DNA of 14,063 nucleotides, from positions 1 through 14,063 of the forward strand of contig PCSF01000177.1 in the NCBI GenBank assembly GCA_002771315.1, in the 5' to 3' direction. The stretch is from Desulfobacterales bacterium CG23_combo_of_CG06-09_8_20_14_all_52_9 (GTDB lineage Bacteria; Desulfobacterota; Desulfobacteria; Desulfobacterales; UBA2156). Shown here in pieces: positions 1-7,190 of the stretch (position 1 is the first letter of the stretch; every line of letters begins with the position of its first letter). The position numbers and the translations under genes are program-made. The notes beneath the pieces are model-generated. The model had not been told where the DNA came from. It saw only the letters and a list, made by a program, of their open reading frames with translations, and ran no database searches.

Positions 1-194
1 TGGTCATTGACCATGGCAATGGTGTCATTACCCGATACGGGCACTTGAGTATGGCCGAAAAAAAACCGGGGGATCGCGTCAAACGCGGAGAGGTGATCGC
101 CAGGGTGGGCACTACCGGTCGCACCACCGGACCGCATCTTCATTATGAAATTATCGTGGGCGGTACTCCGGTGGATCCTAAAAAATTCATGTAA
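1..194 (+). CDS. M23 (LytM-type) metallopeptidase, C-terminal end only
   Basis: The window opens inside this gene. The frame starting at base 3 reads about 63 residues to a TAA. It contains VIDHGNGVITRYGHLS and, near the end, TGRTTGPHLHYEI. The GPHLHYEI segment carries the HxH zinc-ligand motif of M23/LytM peptidoglycan endopeptidases, and YGHLS is the usual strand before it. The upstream HxxxD zinc half-site and any membrane or coiled-coil N-terminus lie outside the window, so I cannot tell an active endopeptidase from an EnvC/NlpD-like activator. Such proteins act in the periplasm on the peptide cross-links of murein. The gene ends 163 bases before secA on the same strand. I see no convincing terminator between them, so co-transcription is possible. 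Confidence 0.9.
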   Translation, partial: VIDHGNGVITRYGHLSMAEKKPGDRVKRGEVIARVGTTGRTTGPHLHYEIIVGGTPVDPKKFM

Positions 195-294
195 CATTGA
201 CCCACCTACGGGTTTGTCATAAGTTTCATCCCCGCCTCTTTATCACGGGTCTGATCCGGTGATCGTCTTGCGCCTTTTTCTCTGAGGGCGTCTG

Positions 295-303
295 TGTTAT
301 GAT
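295..303 (+). promoter_or_regulatory. Possible extended -10 promoter for secA
   Basis: TGTTATGAT fits the extended -10 pattern TGnTATnnT and lies 55 bases before the secA ATG. There is no good -35 at 16-18 bases; the nearest TTG-type hexamer (268-273) is 24 bases away. That is tolerable for an extended -10 promoter but leaves the call weak. Confidence 0.3.
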
Positions 304-357
304 GATAACATTCCTTTACCGGGTATCAATTTTGATGCATTGAAAGATGATTGAGTC

Positions 358-2880
358 ATGTTTTTTAATTTCTTAACGAAAGTATTCGGCAGCAAGAACG
401 ATCGGGAACTCAAGAAGCTTGAGCCCCTGGTTGACCAGATTACCAGCCTGGAGCCGCGGATGCAGGGTATGTCCGACGCCCAGCTCAAAGCCCAGACCGA
501 TGTTTACAGGGAACGTGTCGAAAAAGGGGAGCCTTTGGATGCGATCCTTCCCGAAGCTTTCGCCACCGTGCGGGAGGCTTCGGTCCGCACCCTCAAGATG
601 CGTCATTTCGATGTCCAGTCGGTCGGCGGCATCGTCTTGCATCAGGGAAAAATTGCGGAAATGAAAACCGGTGAAGGAAAAACACTGGCTTCGACCCTTC
701 CCGCCTATCTCAACGCCCTGAGCCGTAAAGGGGTTCATATCGTCACGGTGAATGATTACCTGGCACGGCGCGACACGGAATGGATGGGAAATATCTATCG
801 CTTTCTCGGGTTGACCGTTGGAACCATTGTGCACGGTATCGACGATCGGGAGCGCCACGAAGCTTATCGCTGTGATATTACCTATGGCACCAACAACGAA
901 TTCGGATTCGACTATTTACGCGACAACATGAAATTCGACCGCTTCTCCCTGGCCCAGAGGGAACTGAATTATGCCATCGTGGACGAGGTAGACAGTATCC
1001 TCATCGATGAGGCCAGGACCCCCTTGATCATATCCGGGCCGGCGGAGAAGTCGACCAATCTTTACTATCAGGTGAACGGCATCATCGGGCGATTGAAGAA
1101 GGATCGGGATTTCACCATCGATGAAAAGGCCAGAACCGTGGTTCTCACTGAAGAAGGCGTCACCAATGCCGAGGCCATTCTCAAGGTGGAAAACCTCTAT
1201 GACCCCAAATATATCGAACTGCTGCACCACGTCAATCAGGCGCTGAAGGCCCATCAGCTCTTCAAGCGGGATGTGGATTATATCGTCAAAGACGGAGAGG
1301 TGGTCATCGTTGACGAATTTACAGGTCGTCTCATGCCCGGCCGGCGCTATAGCGAGGGACTGCACCAAGCCTTGGAGGCCAAAGAAAACGTCAAGATCGA
1401 GAATGAAAACCAGACACTTGCCACCATTACCTTTCAAAATTATTTCAGGATGTATAAAAAGCTGGCCGGGATGACAGGCACTGCAGACACGGAAGCGGCT
1501 GAATTCAAAAAGATTTATAATCTGGATGTCTGCGTGATCCCTACACATAAGCCGATGATCCGGACGGATCATCCTGATGTGATCTACAAGACCAAGAAAG
1601 AAAAATATGAGTCGGCCTTAAACGAGATCGAGGATTGTTACCGCCGGGGACAACCGGTCCTGGTAGGGACGATCTCCATCGACGTCTCCGAAGCCTTGAG
1701 TGAAAAGCTGAGCAAACGGGGGATCAAACACTCGGTCCTGAACGCCAAGAACCACAAGAAGGAAGCCGAAATCGTGGCCATGGCCGGGCAAAAAGGGGCT
1801 GTCACCATTTCCACCAACATGGCGGGCCGCGGGACGGATATTGTCTTGGGAGAGGGTGTTGTCGAACTGGGAGGGCTCCATATCCTCGGGACGGAGCGAC
1901 ATGAAAGCCGGCGAATCGACAACCAGCTTCGAGGTCGTTCCGGCAGGCAAGGGGATCCGGGTACATCGCGGTTTTACCTGGCCCTGGAGGATGATTTGCT
2001 CCGGATTTTCGGGGGTGAACGGATGGGCAAGTTCTGGGAATGGGGGGGCATGCAGGAAGGTGAACCCATCGAACATCCTTACATTTCCAAAGCCATCGAA
2101 AACGCCCAGAAGAAGGTGGAGGCTCATAACTTCGAGATTCGTAAGCAACTTCTGGAATATGACAACGTGATGAACCAGCAGAGGGAGGTCATCTATCGTC
2201 AGCGGCGGGAGACCCTCAGCGGTGAAAGCCTGAAAGGCAATATTGTGGAGATGATCGGAGAAAAAGCCGCGGAAAGCGCCGCAACTTATGCCGATGAAAA
2301 GGTGCCGCCCGAGGAATGGAACATCAACGGCCTTCGGGAGGCGGTATTCAAGCAGTTCAATTTTAAACTCGATGGTGGCGCTGAGGCATTGGGGGGCGAA
2401 GATCCCGATGGGTTGGCCGAGACCATAACGAAGCGCGCGCTTGAAGTCTATGAGACCCGGGAAAAGGCCATCGGCGCCGAACAGTGTCGGGAATTGGAAC
2501 GCATCGTTATGCTCCAGACCGTGGACCATCTATGGAAAGACCACCTGCTCAGCATGGACCATCTCAAAGAGGGGATCGGCCTTCGCGGATATGCCCAGCA
2601 GGATCCTCTATTGGTTTATAAGAAAGAGGGTTTTGGGCTGTTTTCCGACATGATTTCCCGGATCAAGGAAGAGACGCTGGGAATCCTGTTTCGTATTGAG
2701 ATCGCACAACCGGAAAGTCTTTCGGAGATGCAAAAGCCCAAGGAACAGACGCTTATTTATTCCGGCGGTGACGGGGGAGACCGGAAAGAACCGGTGCGAC
2801 GGGATCAAAAAAAGGTGGGAAGAAACGATCCGTGCCCATGCGGAAGCGGTAAAAAATATAAGAAATGTTGTGGCCGCTGA
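358..2880 (+). CDS. secA: Preprotein translocase ATPase SecA
   Basis: SecA is the ATP-driven motor that pushes unfolded preproteins through SecYEG at the inner membrane. The start, MFFNFLTKVFGSKNDRELKK, lines up with the N-terminus of E. coli SecA, which supports this ATG; the ribosome site in front is poor. Visible motifs are Walker A MKTGEGKT (residues 102-109), Walker B/DEAD-type DEVD (209-212) followed by IDEARTPLIISG, the preprotein cross-linking domain, NBD2 with TNMAGRGTDI and the RGRSGRQGDPG helicase motif, and the scaffold/wing domain. The C-terminus is the zinc- and SecB-binding tail, CPCGSGKKYKKCC (826-838), with a Cys-Cys pair in place of the Cys-His of E. coli. At 840 residues it is shorter than the E. 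coli protein (about 900), mainly in the linker before the tail. It looks intact and functional. Confidence 0.98.
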   Translation: MFFNFLTKVFGSKNDRELKKLEPLVDQITSLEPRMQGMSDAQLKAQTDVYRERVEKGEPLDAILPEAFATVREASVRTLKMRHFDVQSVGGIVLHQGKIAEMKTGEGKTLASTLPAYLNALSRKGVHIVTVNDYLARRDTEWMGNIYRFLGLTVGTIVHGIDDRERHEAYRCDITYGTNNEFGFDYLRDNMKFDRFSLAQRELNYAIVDEVDSILIDEARTPLIISGPAEKSTNLYYQVNGIIGRLKKDRDFTIDEKARTVVLTEEGVTNAEAILKVENLYDPKYIELLHHVNQALKAHQLFKRDVDYIVKDGEVVIVDEFTGRLMPGRRYSEGLHQALEAKENVKIENENQTLATITFQNYFRMYKKLAGMTGTADTEAAEFKKIYNLDVCVIPTHKPMIRTDHPDVIYKTKKEKYESALNEIEDCYRRGQPVLVGTISIDVSEALSEKLSKRGIKHSVLNAKNHKKEAEIVAMAGQKGAVTISTNMAGRGTDIVLGEGVVELGGLHILGTERHESRRIDNQLRGRSGRQGDPGTSRFYLALEDDLLRIFGGERMGKFWEWGGMQEGEPIEHPYISKAIENAQKKVEAHNFEIRKQLLEYDNVMNQQREVIYRQRRETLSGESLKGNIVEMIGEKAAESAATYADEKVPPEEWNINGLREAVFKQFNFKLDGGAEALGGEDPDGLAETITKRALEVYETREKAIGAEQCRELERIVMLQTVDHLWKDHLLSMDHLKEGIGLRGYAQQDPLLVYKKEGFGLFSDMISRIKEETLGILFRIEIAQPESLSEMQKPKEQTLIYSGGDGGDRKEPVRRDQKKVGRNDPCPCGSGKKYKKCCGR

Positions 2881-2925
2881 AAAATATCACTAGGATTGGA
2901 GATTCATTTCAAGGCGTCGTAGGGC

Positions 2926-2954
2926 TTGATTTTTCCGGTCTGCAAATTTATATT
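2926..2954 (+). promoter_or_regulatory. Sigma-70-type promoter for clpS-clpA
   Basis: A -35 of TTGATT (2926-2931) is separated by 17 bases from a -10 of TATATT (2949-2954). Both differ by one base from consensus. The pair sits in the AT-rich gap between secA and clpS, giving a leader of about 55 bases, and suggests that clpS-clpA is transcribed independently of secA. Confidence 0.55.
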
Positions 2955-3015
2955 TTAATATCAGCCCAATTTAGTGAAATGAGCCGATGAACCGTCATTT
3001 AAGGAGAAAAGATGA

Positions 3016-3330
3016 ATGGGTGGATATGAACCCGGTGAAGAAGAAACCGCCCTTTCGGAGTCCGATGTTGAGACACGGGAGCCGGCCATGTATCGGGTAC
3101 TCCTCCACAATGATGATTATACAACCATGGAATTCGTCGTGGTTATTCTAATGAGTGTTTTCAACAAATCGATGGAAGATGCCACGCGGATCATGCTGAA
3201 TGTACACAAAATCGGTATCGGGGTATGCGGCTTGTTCACCTTTGAGGTCGCGGAAACAAAAGTCCAAAAGGTTCATGCACTGGCGCATGAAAACGGTTTT
3301 CCGCTAAAATGCACCATGGAAAGAGAGTAA
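3016..3330 (+). CDS. clpS: ATP-dependent Clp protease adaptor ClpS
   Basis: ClpS recognises proteins with Leu, Phe, Tyr or Trp at the N-terminus and hands them to ClpA for degradation by ClpP. The protein has 104 residues, normal for the family. After a flexible acidic N-terminal arm (about residues 1-23), which in the family enters the ClpA pore, comes the core YRVLLHNDDYTTMEFVV. This holds the residues that bind the substrate alpha-amino group (N32, D33, D34). The helix ILMSVFNKSMEDATRIMLNVH supplies H64, the other contact residue. The ending ALAHENGFPLKCTMERE is typical. AGGAG at 3002-3006 lies 9 bases before this ATG; an ATG four bases earlier opens only a six-codon frame. The clpA ATG follows the stop by 4 bases, so the two are surely one operon. 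Confidence 0.97.
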   Translation: MGGYEPGEEETALSESDVETREPAMYRVLLHNDDYTTMEFVVVILMSVFNKSMEDATRIMLNVHKIGIGVCGLFTFEVAETKVQKVHALAHENGFPLKCTMERE

Positions 3331-3334
3331 ACCG

Positions 3335-5572
3335 ATGATCAGCAAAGAATTGAGCGCGACACTCGGTTTTGCCGTCAGTGAAGCCAAGAGAAGACGCCAC
3401 GAGTATGTCTCCATCGAACATATTTTGTTTGCCATTCTCCATGACGAAAATGGGAAAGAAATCATTCAGAACTGCGGTGGGGACATCGACAATCTTGCGC
3501 AACACCTGAAGCGGTTCTTCGATGAAAAGATGGCGACGGTTCCGGAGGAAGGCGATTATGTGCTCCAGCAGACGCTGGGATTCCAGAGAGTCATCCAACG
3601 CGCGGTCAACCACGTACGAAATGCCGAGAAACAGGAAGTGGAAATCGGTGATATTTTAGCCTCTATTTTTCTGGAAACCGATTCCTATGCGGCTTATTTT
3701 TTAGGACAGGAGGGGATCACCCGGCTGGACGTTCTCAACTCCATTACTCACAGCGTGCCCAAAGATCCGTTTGCGGACGTGATCGGAGGGTTTGTCAAGA
3801 CCCAGAAGGCAGAAAAAAAGAAAGACGATCCCCTGGCGTTATTCACGGTCGACCTAATGGAGATGGCGGCAAAGGAAAAGCTCGATCCTCTCATCGGAAG
3901 GGAACGGGAGCTCGAGCGGACCGTGCAGGTTCTCTGCCGCAGACGTAAGAATAACCCGATTTTCGTGGGAGATCCCGGCGTGGGAAAGACGGCCCTGGCA
4001 GAGGGACTGGCGCAAAAGATCCACAAGGGAGACATCCCGGACCTGTTGAAAAACGTCCAGATCTATTCATTGGATATGGGGGCTTTGCTGGCGGGGACAA
4101 AATTCCGTGGTGATTTCGAGCAACGCCTCAAAGGAGTAATCGCCGAGCTGAAAAACAAGAAGAACGCCATTTTATTCATCGATGAAATCCATACCATCGT
4201 CGGGGCCGGTGCCACATCCAGCGGCTCCATGGATGCGTCCAACATCCTCAAGCCGGTCTTTGCTACCGGCGAGCTGAGATGCATCGGATCCACCACCTAC
4301 GAAGAATATAAGAACCACTTTGAAAAAGACCGGGCCATGTCCCGCCGGTTCGAAAAGATCGAAGTTCCGGAACCCCCTGTTTCCGAGACCATTCAGATTT
4401 TAAAAGGGCTCAAATCCAGATATGAGGCCCATCACGGAATCGTCTATACGGATGCCGCCCTGAAGGCGGCGGTGGAACTGAGTGCCAAATATATCAATGA
4501 CCGGTTTCTTCCGGACAAGGCCATCGATGTCATCGATGAGGCGGGAGCTGCAGTCCGACTATCCGGTGGGGGCGCGTCCAGGAAAAAAATCCATCCTTCC
4601 GACATCGAAAAGATCGTAGCCAAGATGGCCAAGATACCCACAGTGAGTGTGTCCTCCAACGACAAGGCCCGCCTGGAGGAGTTGGAGGGGCGACTGAAAG
4701 GCAAGATCTTCGGACAGGATCCGGCCATTCATGCCATTGTGACCTCCATCAAGCGGTCCCGGGCCGGCTTGAGGACGCCGGAAAAACCCATCGGGTCATT
4801 TCTTTTCACCGGGCCCACCGGTGTCGGCAAGACCGAGGTGGCCCGGCAGATCGCCATGAACCTGGGCATTCAATTTATTCGGTTCGACATGAGCGAATAC
4901 ATGGAAAAACACACCGTCGCCCGGCTCATCGGTGCCCCGCCGGGATATATCGGTTTCGATCAGGCAGGACTCCTGACGGATGGCATCCGTAAACATCCCC
5001 ACAGCGTGCTTCTGCTGGACGAAATCGAAAAAGCCCATATGGACCTTTTCAACATCCTGCTCCAAGTGCTGGATCATGCCACACTGACGGATAACAACGG
5101 GAAAAAGGCTGATTTCAGAAACGTCATCGTCATCATGACGTCCAATGCGGGGGCGCGAGAGATGAGTTCCATGACTATCGGATTCGGCGATCCCAAGAGC
5201 GACTTGAAAGCCAAGGGGAAAAAGGCCGTGGAAAGCTTTTTCAGCCCGGAATTTCGAAACCGTTTGGATGCCATCGTTCACTTCAGTGCGCTTTCCCTGG
5301 ATATTATGGAAAAGATCGTGGACAAGTTTATGGATGAGCTGAATGACCAGCTGATTCCCAAGAAAGTCATTGTCTCCATGTCCCTGGATGTTCGGCGGTA
5401 CCTGGCTCAAAAAGGGTATGACCCCACCTACGGGGCCAGGCCTTTGGCCCGGGTGATCCAGACGGAAATCAAAGATGTTTTGTCTGAACAGATCTTGTTC
5501 GGAAAGCTGGAAAAAGGAGGAAAGGTTGCCATTTATCTGAGAGCGGATACGCTGCAATTTGACTTTGCATAA
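3335..5572 (+). CDS. clpA: ATP-dependent Clp protease ATP-binding subunit ClpA
   Basis: ClpA is the double-ring AAA+ unfoldase that, with ClpS, feeds N-degron substrates into ClpP in the cytoplasm. The N-terminal Clp-N domain (about residues 1-145) is present and includes the EYVSIEHILFAIL helix. The first AAA+ module has Walker A GDPGVGKT (212-219) and Walker B LFIDEIHT (D283, E284). The second has GPTGVGKT (493-500) and LLLDEIEKA (D562, E563). There is no long coiled-coil middle domain, which separates it from ClpB and ClpC. The ClpP-docking loop reads IGF (615-617) where E. coli ClpA has IGL. The ending GYDPTYGARPLARVIQTEI is the normal sensor-2 region. At 745 residues it is slightly shorter than E. 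coli ClpA (758). AAGAGAG in the end of clpS serves as ribosome site. No clpP is in the window. Confidence 0.97.
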   Translation: MISKELSATLGFAVSEAKRRRHEYVSIEHILFAILHDENGKEIIQNCGGDIDNLAQHLKRFFDEKMATVPEEGDYVLQQTLGFQRVIQRAVNHVRNAEKQEVEIGDILASIFLETDSYAAYFLGQEGITRLDVLNSITHSVPKDPFADVIGGFVKTQKAEKKKDDPLALFTVDLMEMAAKEKLDPLIGRERELERTVQVLCRRRKNNPIFVGDPGVGKTALAEGLAQKIHKGDIPDLLKNVQIYSLDMGALLAGTKFRGDFEQRLKGVIAELKNKKNAILFIDEIHTIVGAGATSSGSMDASNILKPVFATGELRCIGSTTYEEYKNHFEKDRAMSRRFEKIEVPEPPVSETIQILKGLKSRYEAHHGIVYTDAALKAAVELSAKYINDRFLPDKAIDVIDEAGAAVRLSGGGASRKKIHPSDIEKIVAKMAKIPTVSVSSNDKARLEELEGRLKGKIFGQDPAIHAIVTSIKRSRAGLRTPEKPIGSFLFTGPTGVGKTEVARQIAMNLGIQFIRFDMSEYMEKHTVARLIGAPPGYIGFDQAGLLTDGIRKHPHSVLLLDEIEKAHMDLFNILLQVLDHATLTDNNGKKADFRNVIVIMTSNAGAREMSSMTIGFGDPKSDLKAKGKKAVESFFSPEFRNRLDAIVHFSALSLDIMEKIVDKFMDELNDQLIPKKVIVSMSLDVRRYLAQKGYDPTYGARPLARVIQTEIKDVLSEQILFGKLEKGGKVAIYLRADTLQFDFA

Positions 5573-5647
5573 AGGCCCTGCTCCTCAATTTCCGGGCAGC
5601 CGAACGCTTCGATCCGTGCCCGTTTCCATAATCGCCGGCAACTGGTT

Positions 5648-5910
5648 TATACCTAAATTAATCGTTTCCAATTTGGCAAAAAGATAATTATATATAAATA
5701 TTCTTGTGTTAGAAAAGATTTGGCCGCTTTCAATCGTTTACCCAATGGGTGCCTTACAAAAAAACCTTTTGACAAATTGGAAACCCTTCGGGATTTCAGA
5801 TTTTACCGCATCTGCTGCGTTGCCGAAAGCTCGACGTACGATATGTACGCCTTCGCTTCCGGACGCCTTGCATCTGCGGCAAACTCGAAAATCGCTCAAT
5901 TTAGGTTATA
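5648..5910. repeat. Complex inverted-repeat element (copy 1 of an intergenic repeat family)
   Basis: The gap between clpA and aat contains nested inverted repeats. The outermost pair is TATACCTAAATT (5648-5659) against AATTTAGGTTATA (5898-5910), differing by one inserted base. The next is GTTTCCAATTTG (5664-5675) against CAAATTGGAAAC (5773-5784), a perfect 12 bp. The innermost is a palindromic core, 5792-5893, whose 19-base ends match at about 15 positions. Read on the minus strand, the core contains CAGATGCAAGGCG (from 5876), AGGCGTACATAT (from 5852) and GGCAACGCAGCAGATG (from 5824). The same three blocks occur in the same order in the second copy at 7032-7186. Open frames across this stretch are composition artefacts. 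The AT-rich segment 5680-5702 might hold a promoter for aat, but I see no clean hexamer pair. Confidence 0.75.
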
Positions 5911-5938
5911 CTGAGTCCAGGCAGCCGGTCACACCGAA

Positions 5939-6670
5939 ATGCTAATGGCGGTTTTTCTTCTTTCCGATGAACCGGTTTTTCCTCCACCTTACCTTGCCCA
6001 GCGCAACGGTCTTCTGGCGATAGGCGGCGACCTGAGCATTGAACGTCTGATTGCCGCCTATCGAAATGGAATCTTTCCATGGTACGGAGGAGGTGAGCCG
6101 ATCCTGTGGTGGTCTCCGGATCCCCGTCTGGTGCTTTTCCCGGAAAAACTCCATATTTCAAGACGCCTCAAACGGATACTTAAGAACGGGCCTTTTACGG
6201 TAACCATGGATGCGGCTTTCCGGGAGGTGATCACCGAATGCGCTAGGATCCGTCTGGAAAGAGGGGGAGAGACTTGGATCGATCGAAACATGATCAAAGC
6301 TTACTGTCGCCTTCATGAATATGGAATGGCCCATTCGGTGGAAGTTTGGAATGAGGATAAAATTTGCGGCGGTCTTTATGGTGTGGCGTTGGGAAGCAGC
6401 TTTTTCGGTGAATCCATGTTCAGTCGGATACCCAACGCATCGAAGGTGGCGCTGGTCTATCTTGTCCGTCAGCTTTTAAAATGGTCTTTTTCCATGATCG
6501 ATTGCCAGACCACCACGGCTTACCTGATAGGCATGGGTGCCCAACATATTCCGCGTAGTCTATTTTTAGAACTTCTGGAAAAATCCCTGAAAACGCCCAC
6601 CCGGCCCGGCAAATGGAAAAGCGATAAAGAAAAGGCGCTGCACCAGAAGAACGATGCGAAAATTCTCTAA
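5939..6670 (+). CDS. aat: Leucyl/phenylalanyl-tRNA--protein transferase
   Basis: Aat transfers Leu or Phe from aminoacyl-tRNA to proteins with N-terminal Lys or Arg, making them ClpS/ClpA/ClpP substrates. Family motifs run in order: NGLLAIGGDLS, AYRNGIFPW, ILWWSPDPRLVLFPE, the AHSVEVW strand, and GGLYGVALGSSFFGESMFSR with E158. IDCQ follows with Q190 (D188-C189-Q190); these match the catalytic Glu156 and Gln188 of the E. coli enzyme. Length (243) is normal. The frame is closed by a TGA at 5912, so the start must be the ATG at 5939 or the one at 5945; neither has a good ribosome site. It lies downstream of clpS-clpA on the same strand but is separated by the repeat element, so it may have its own promoter. 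The HIT gene follows after 5 bases. Confidence 0.96.
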   Translation: MLMAVFLLSDEPVFPPPYLAQRNGLLAIGGDLSIERLIAAYRNGIFPWYGGGEPILWWSPDPRLVLFPEKLHISRRLKRILKNGPFTVTMDAAFREVITECARIRLERGGETWIDRNMIKAYCRLHEYGMAHSVEVWNEDKICGGLYGVALGSSFFGESMFSRIPNASKVALVYLVRQLLKWSFSMIDCQTTTAYLIGMGAQHIPRSLFLELLEKSLKTPTRPGKWKSDKEKALHQKNDAKIL

Positions 6671-6675
6671 GGAAA

Positions 6676-7008
6676 ATGAACATGGAAACCGACTGTTTGT
6701 TTTGCAAGATTTCTTCCGGTAAGACGGATACGGAGTTTTTGCATGAAACCGATCGATTGGTGGTGTTCAGGGATATCCGCCCCCATGCCCCGGTTCACCT
6801 GCTGATCGTGCCTAAAAAGCATATTCGAAGCATCAATGATATTGAAAATGTGGATCGGGAGATCCTTGCCGATTTAGTTTTAACAGCCAGGGAGATGGCC
6901 CGACGCCTTGAGATACACGAATCCGGATATAAACTGTTCTTTAATGTCGAACGAGGGGGCGGGCAGGTGATTTTTCATGTTCATTTGCACCTGCTCGGGG
7001 GATGGTAG
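6676..7008 (+). CDS. HIT-family (histidine triad) nucleotide-binding protein
   Basis: HIT proteins of the HinT branch hydrolyse nucleoside phosphoramidates and related adenylates in the cytoplasm. Visible features are an N-terminal CLFCKI with a Cys-x-x-Cys pair as in many bacterial members, IVPKKHI in the middle, and the catalytic triad QVIFHVHLHLLGGW (H101, H103, H105 counting from 6676). The length of 110 is normal. Two ATGs compete. The one at 6676 lies only 2 bases from AAGGAAA; the one at 6682 lies 8 bases from GGA and gives METDCLFCKI, so 6682 is the likelier start. The gene begins 5 bases after the aat stop, so the two are co-transcribed. A link to protein turnover is not implied by the family. 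The closely related name hinT would be a guess. Confidence 0.95.
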   Translation: MNMETDCLFCKISSGKTDTEFLHETDRLVVFRDIRPHAPVHLLIVPKKHIRSINDIENVDREILADLVLTAREMARRLEIHESGYKLFFNVERGGGQVIFHVHLHLLGGW

Positions 7009-7031
7009 TGATAATGCTCAAAAGGTAAGAT

Positions 7032-7186
7032 TGATGGTATCGTAAAAACTCAAAATTGGGATGGCAAAGTAAAAAGATTCAGATGCAAGGCGCGCAAATC
7101 CTGAGGAATGAGGCGTACATATGGGTACGCCGTAATGACGAAGGATGCAGGGCAACGCAGCAGATGGACTTTTTACGAAGCCATCA
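7032..7186. repeat. MITE-like inverted-repeat element (copy 2), in a convergent gene gap
   Basis: Terminal inverted repeats of 20 bases, TGATGGTATCGTAAAAACTC (7032-7051) and the complement of GACTTTTTACGAAGCCATCA (7167-7186), match at 17 positions. Flanking both ends is AGAT (7028-7031 and 7187-7190), a possible 4-base target duplication. Inside are the blocks CAGATGCAAGGCG (7080-7092), AGGCGTACATAT (7111-7122) and GGCAACGCAGCAGATG (7151-7166), shared in the same order with copy 1 (5792-5893, opposite strand). The centre GGCGTAC/GTACGCC is palindromic. It fills the gap between the 3' ends of the HIT and PfkB genes, where its folded RNA could stop transcription from both sides. There is no room for a transposase. 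Confidence 0.75.
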
Positions 7187-7190
7187 AGAT

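Noticed and set aside
200..213. Small ACCC/GGGT stem after the M23 peptidase gene as terminator
   Set aside because: Only 4 bp with a short, interrupted T stretch; indistinguishable from chance.
1618..2529. Long minus-strand open frame (303 codons) inside secA
   Set aside because: Antisense shadow of an unmistakable secA; no family resemblance and no ribosome site.
4796..5557. 253-codon minus-strand frame inside clpA
   Set aside because: Shadow of the second AAA+ module and C-terminus of ClpA; biased composition and no recognisable domain.
5706..5945. 79-codon plus frame before aat
   Set aside because: It is a translation of the inverted-repeat element; no ribosome site and it overlaps the aat start.
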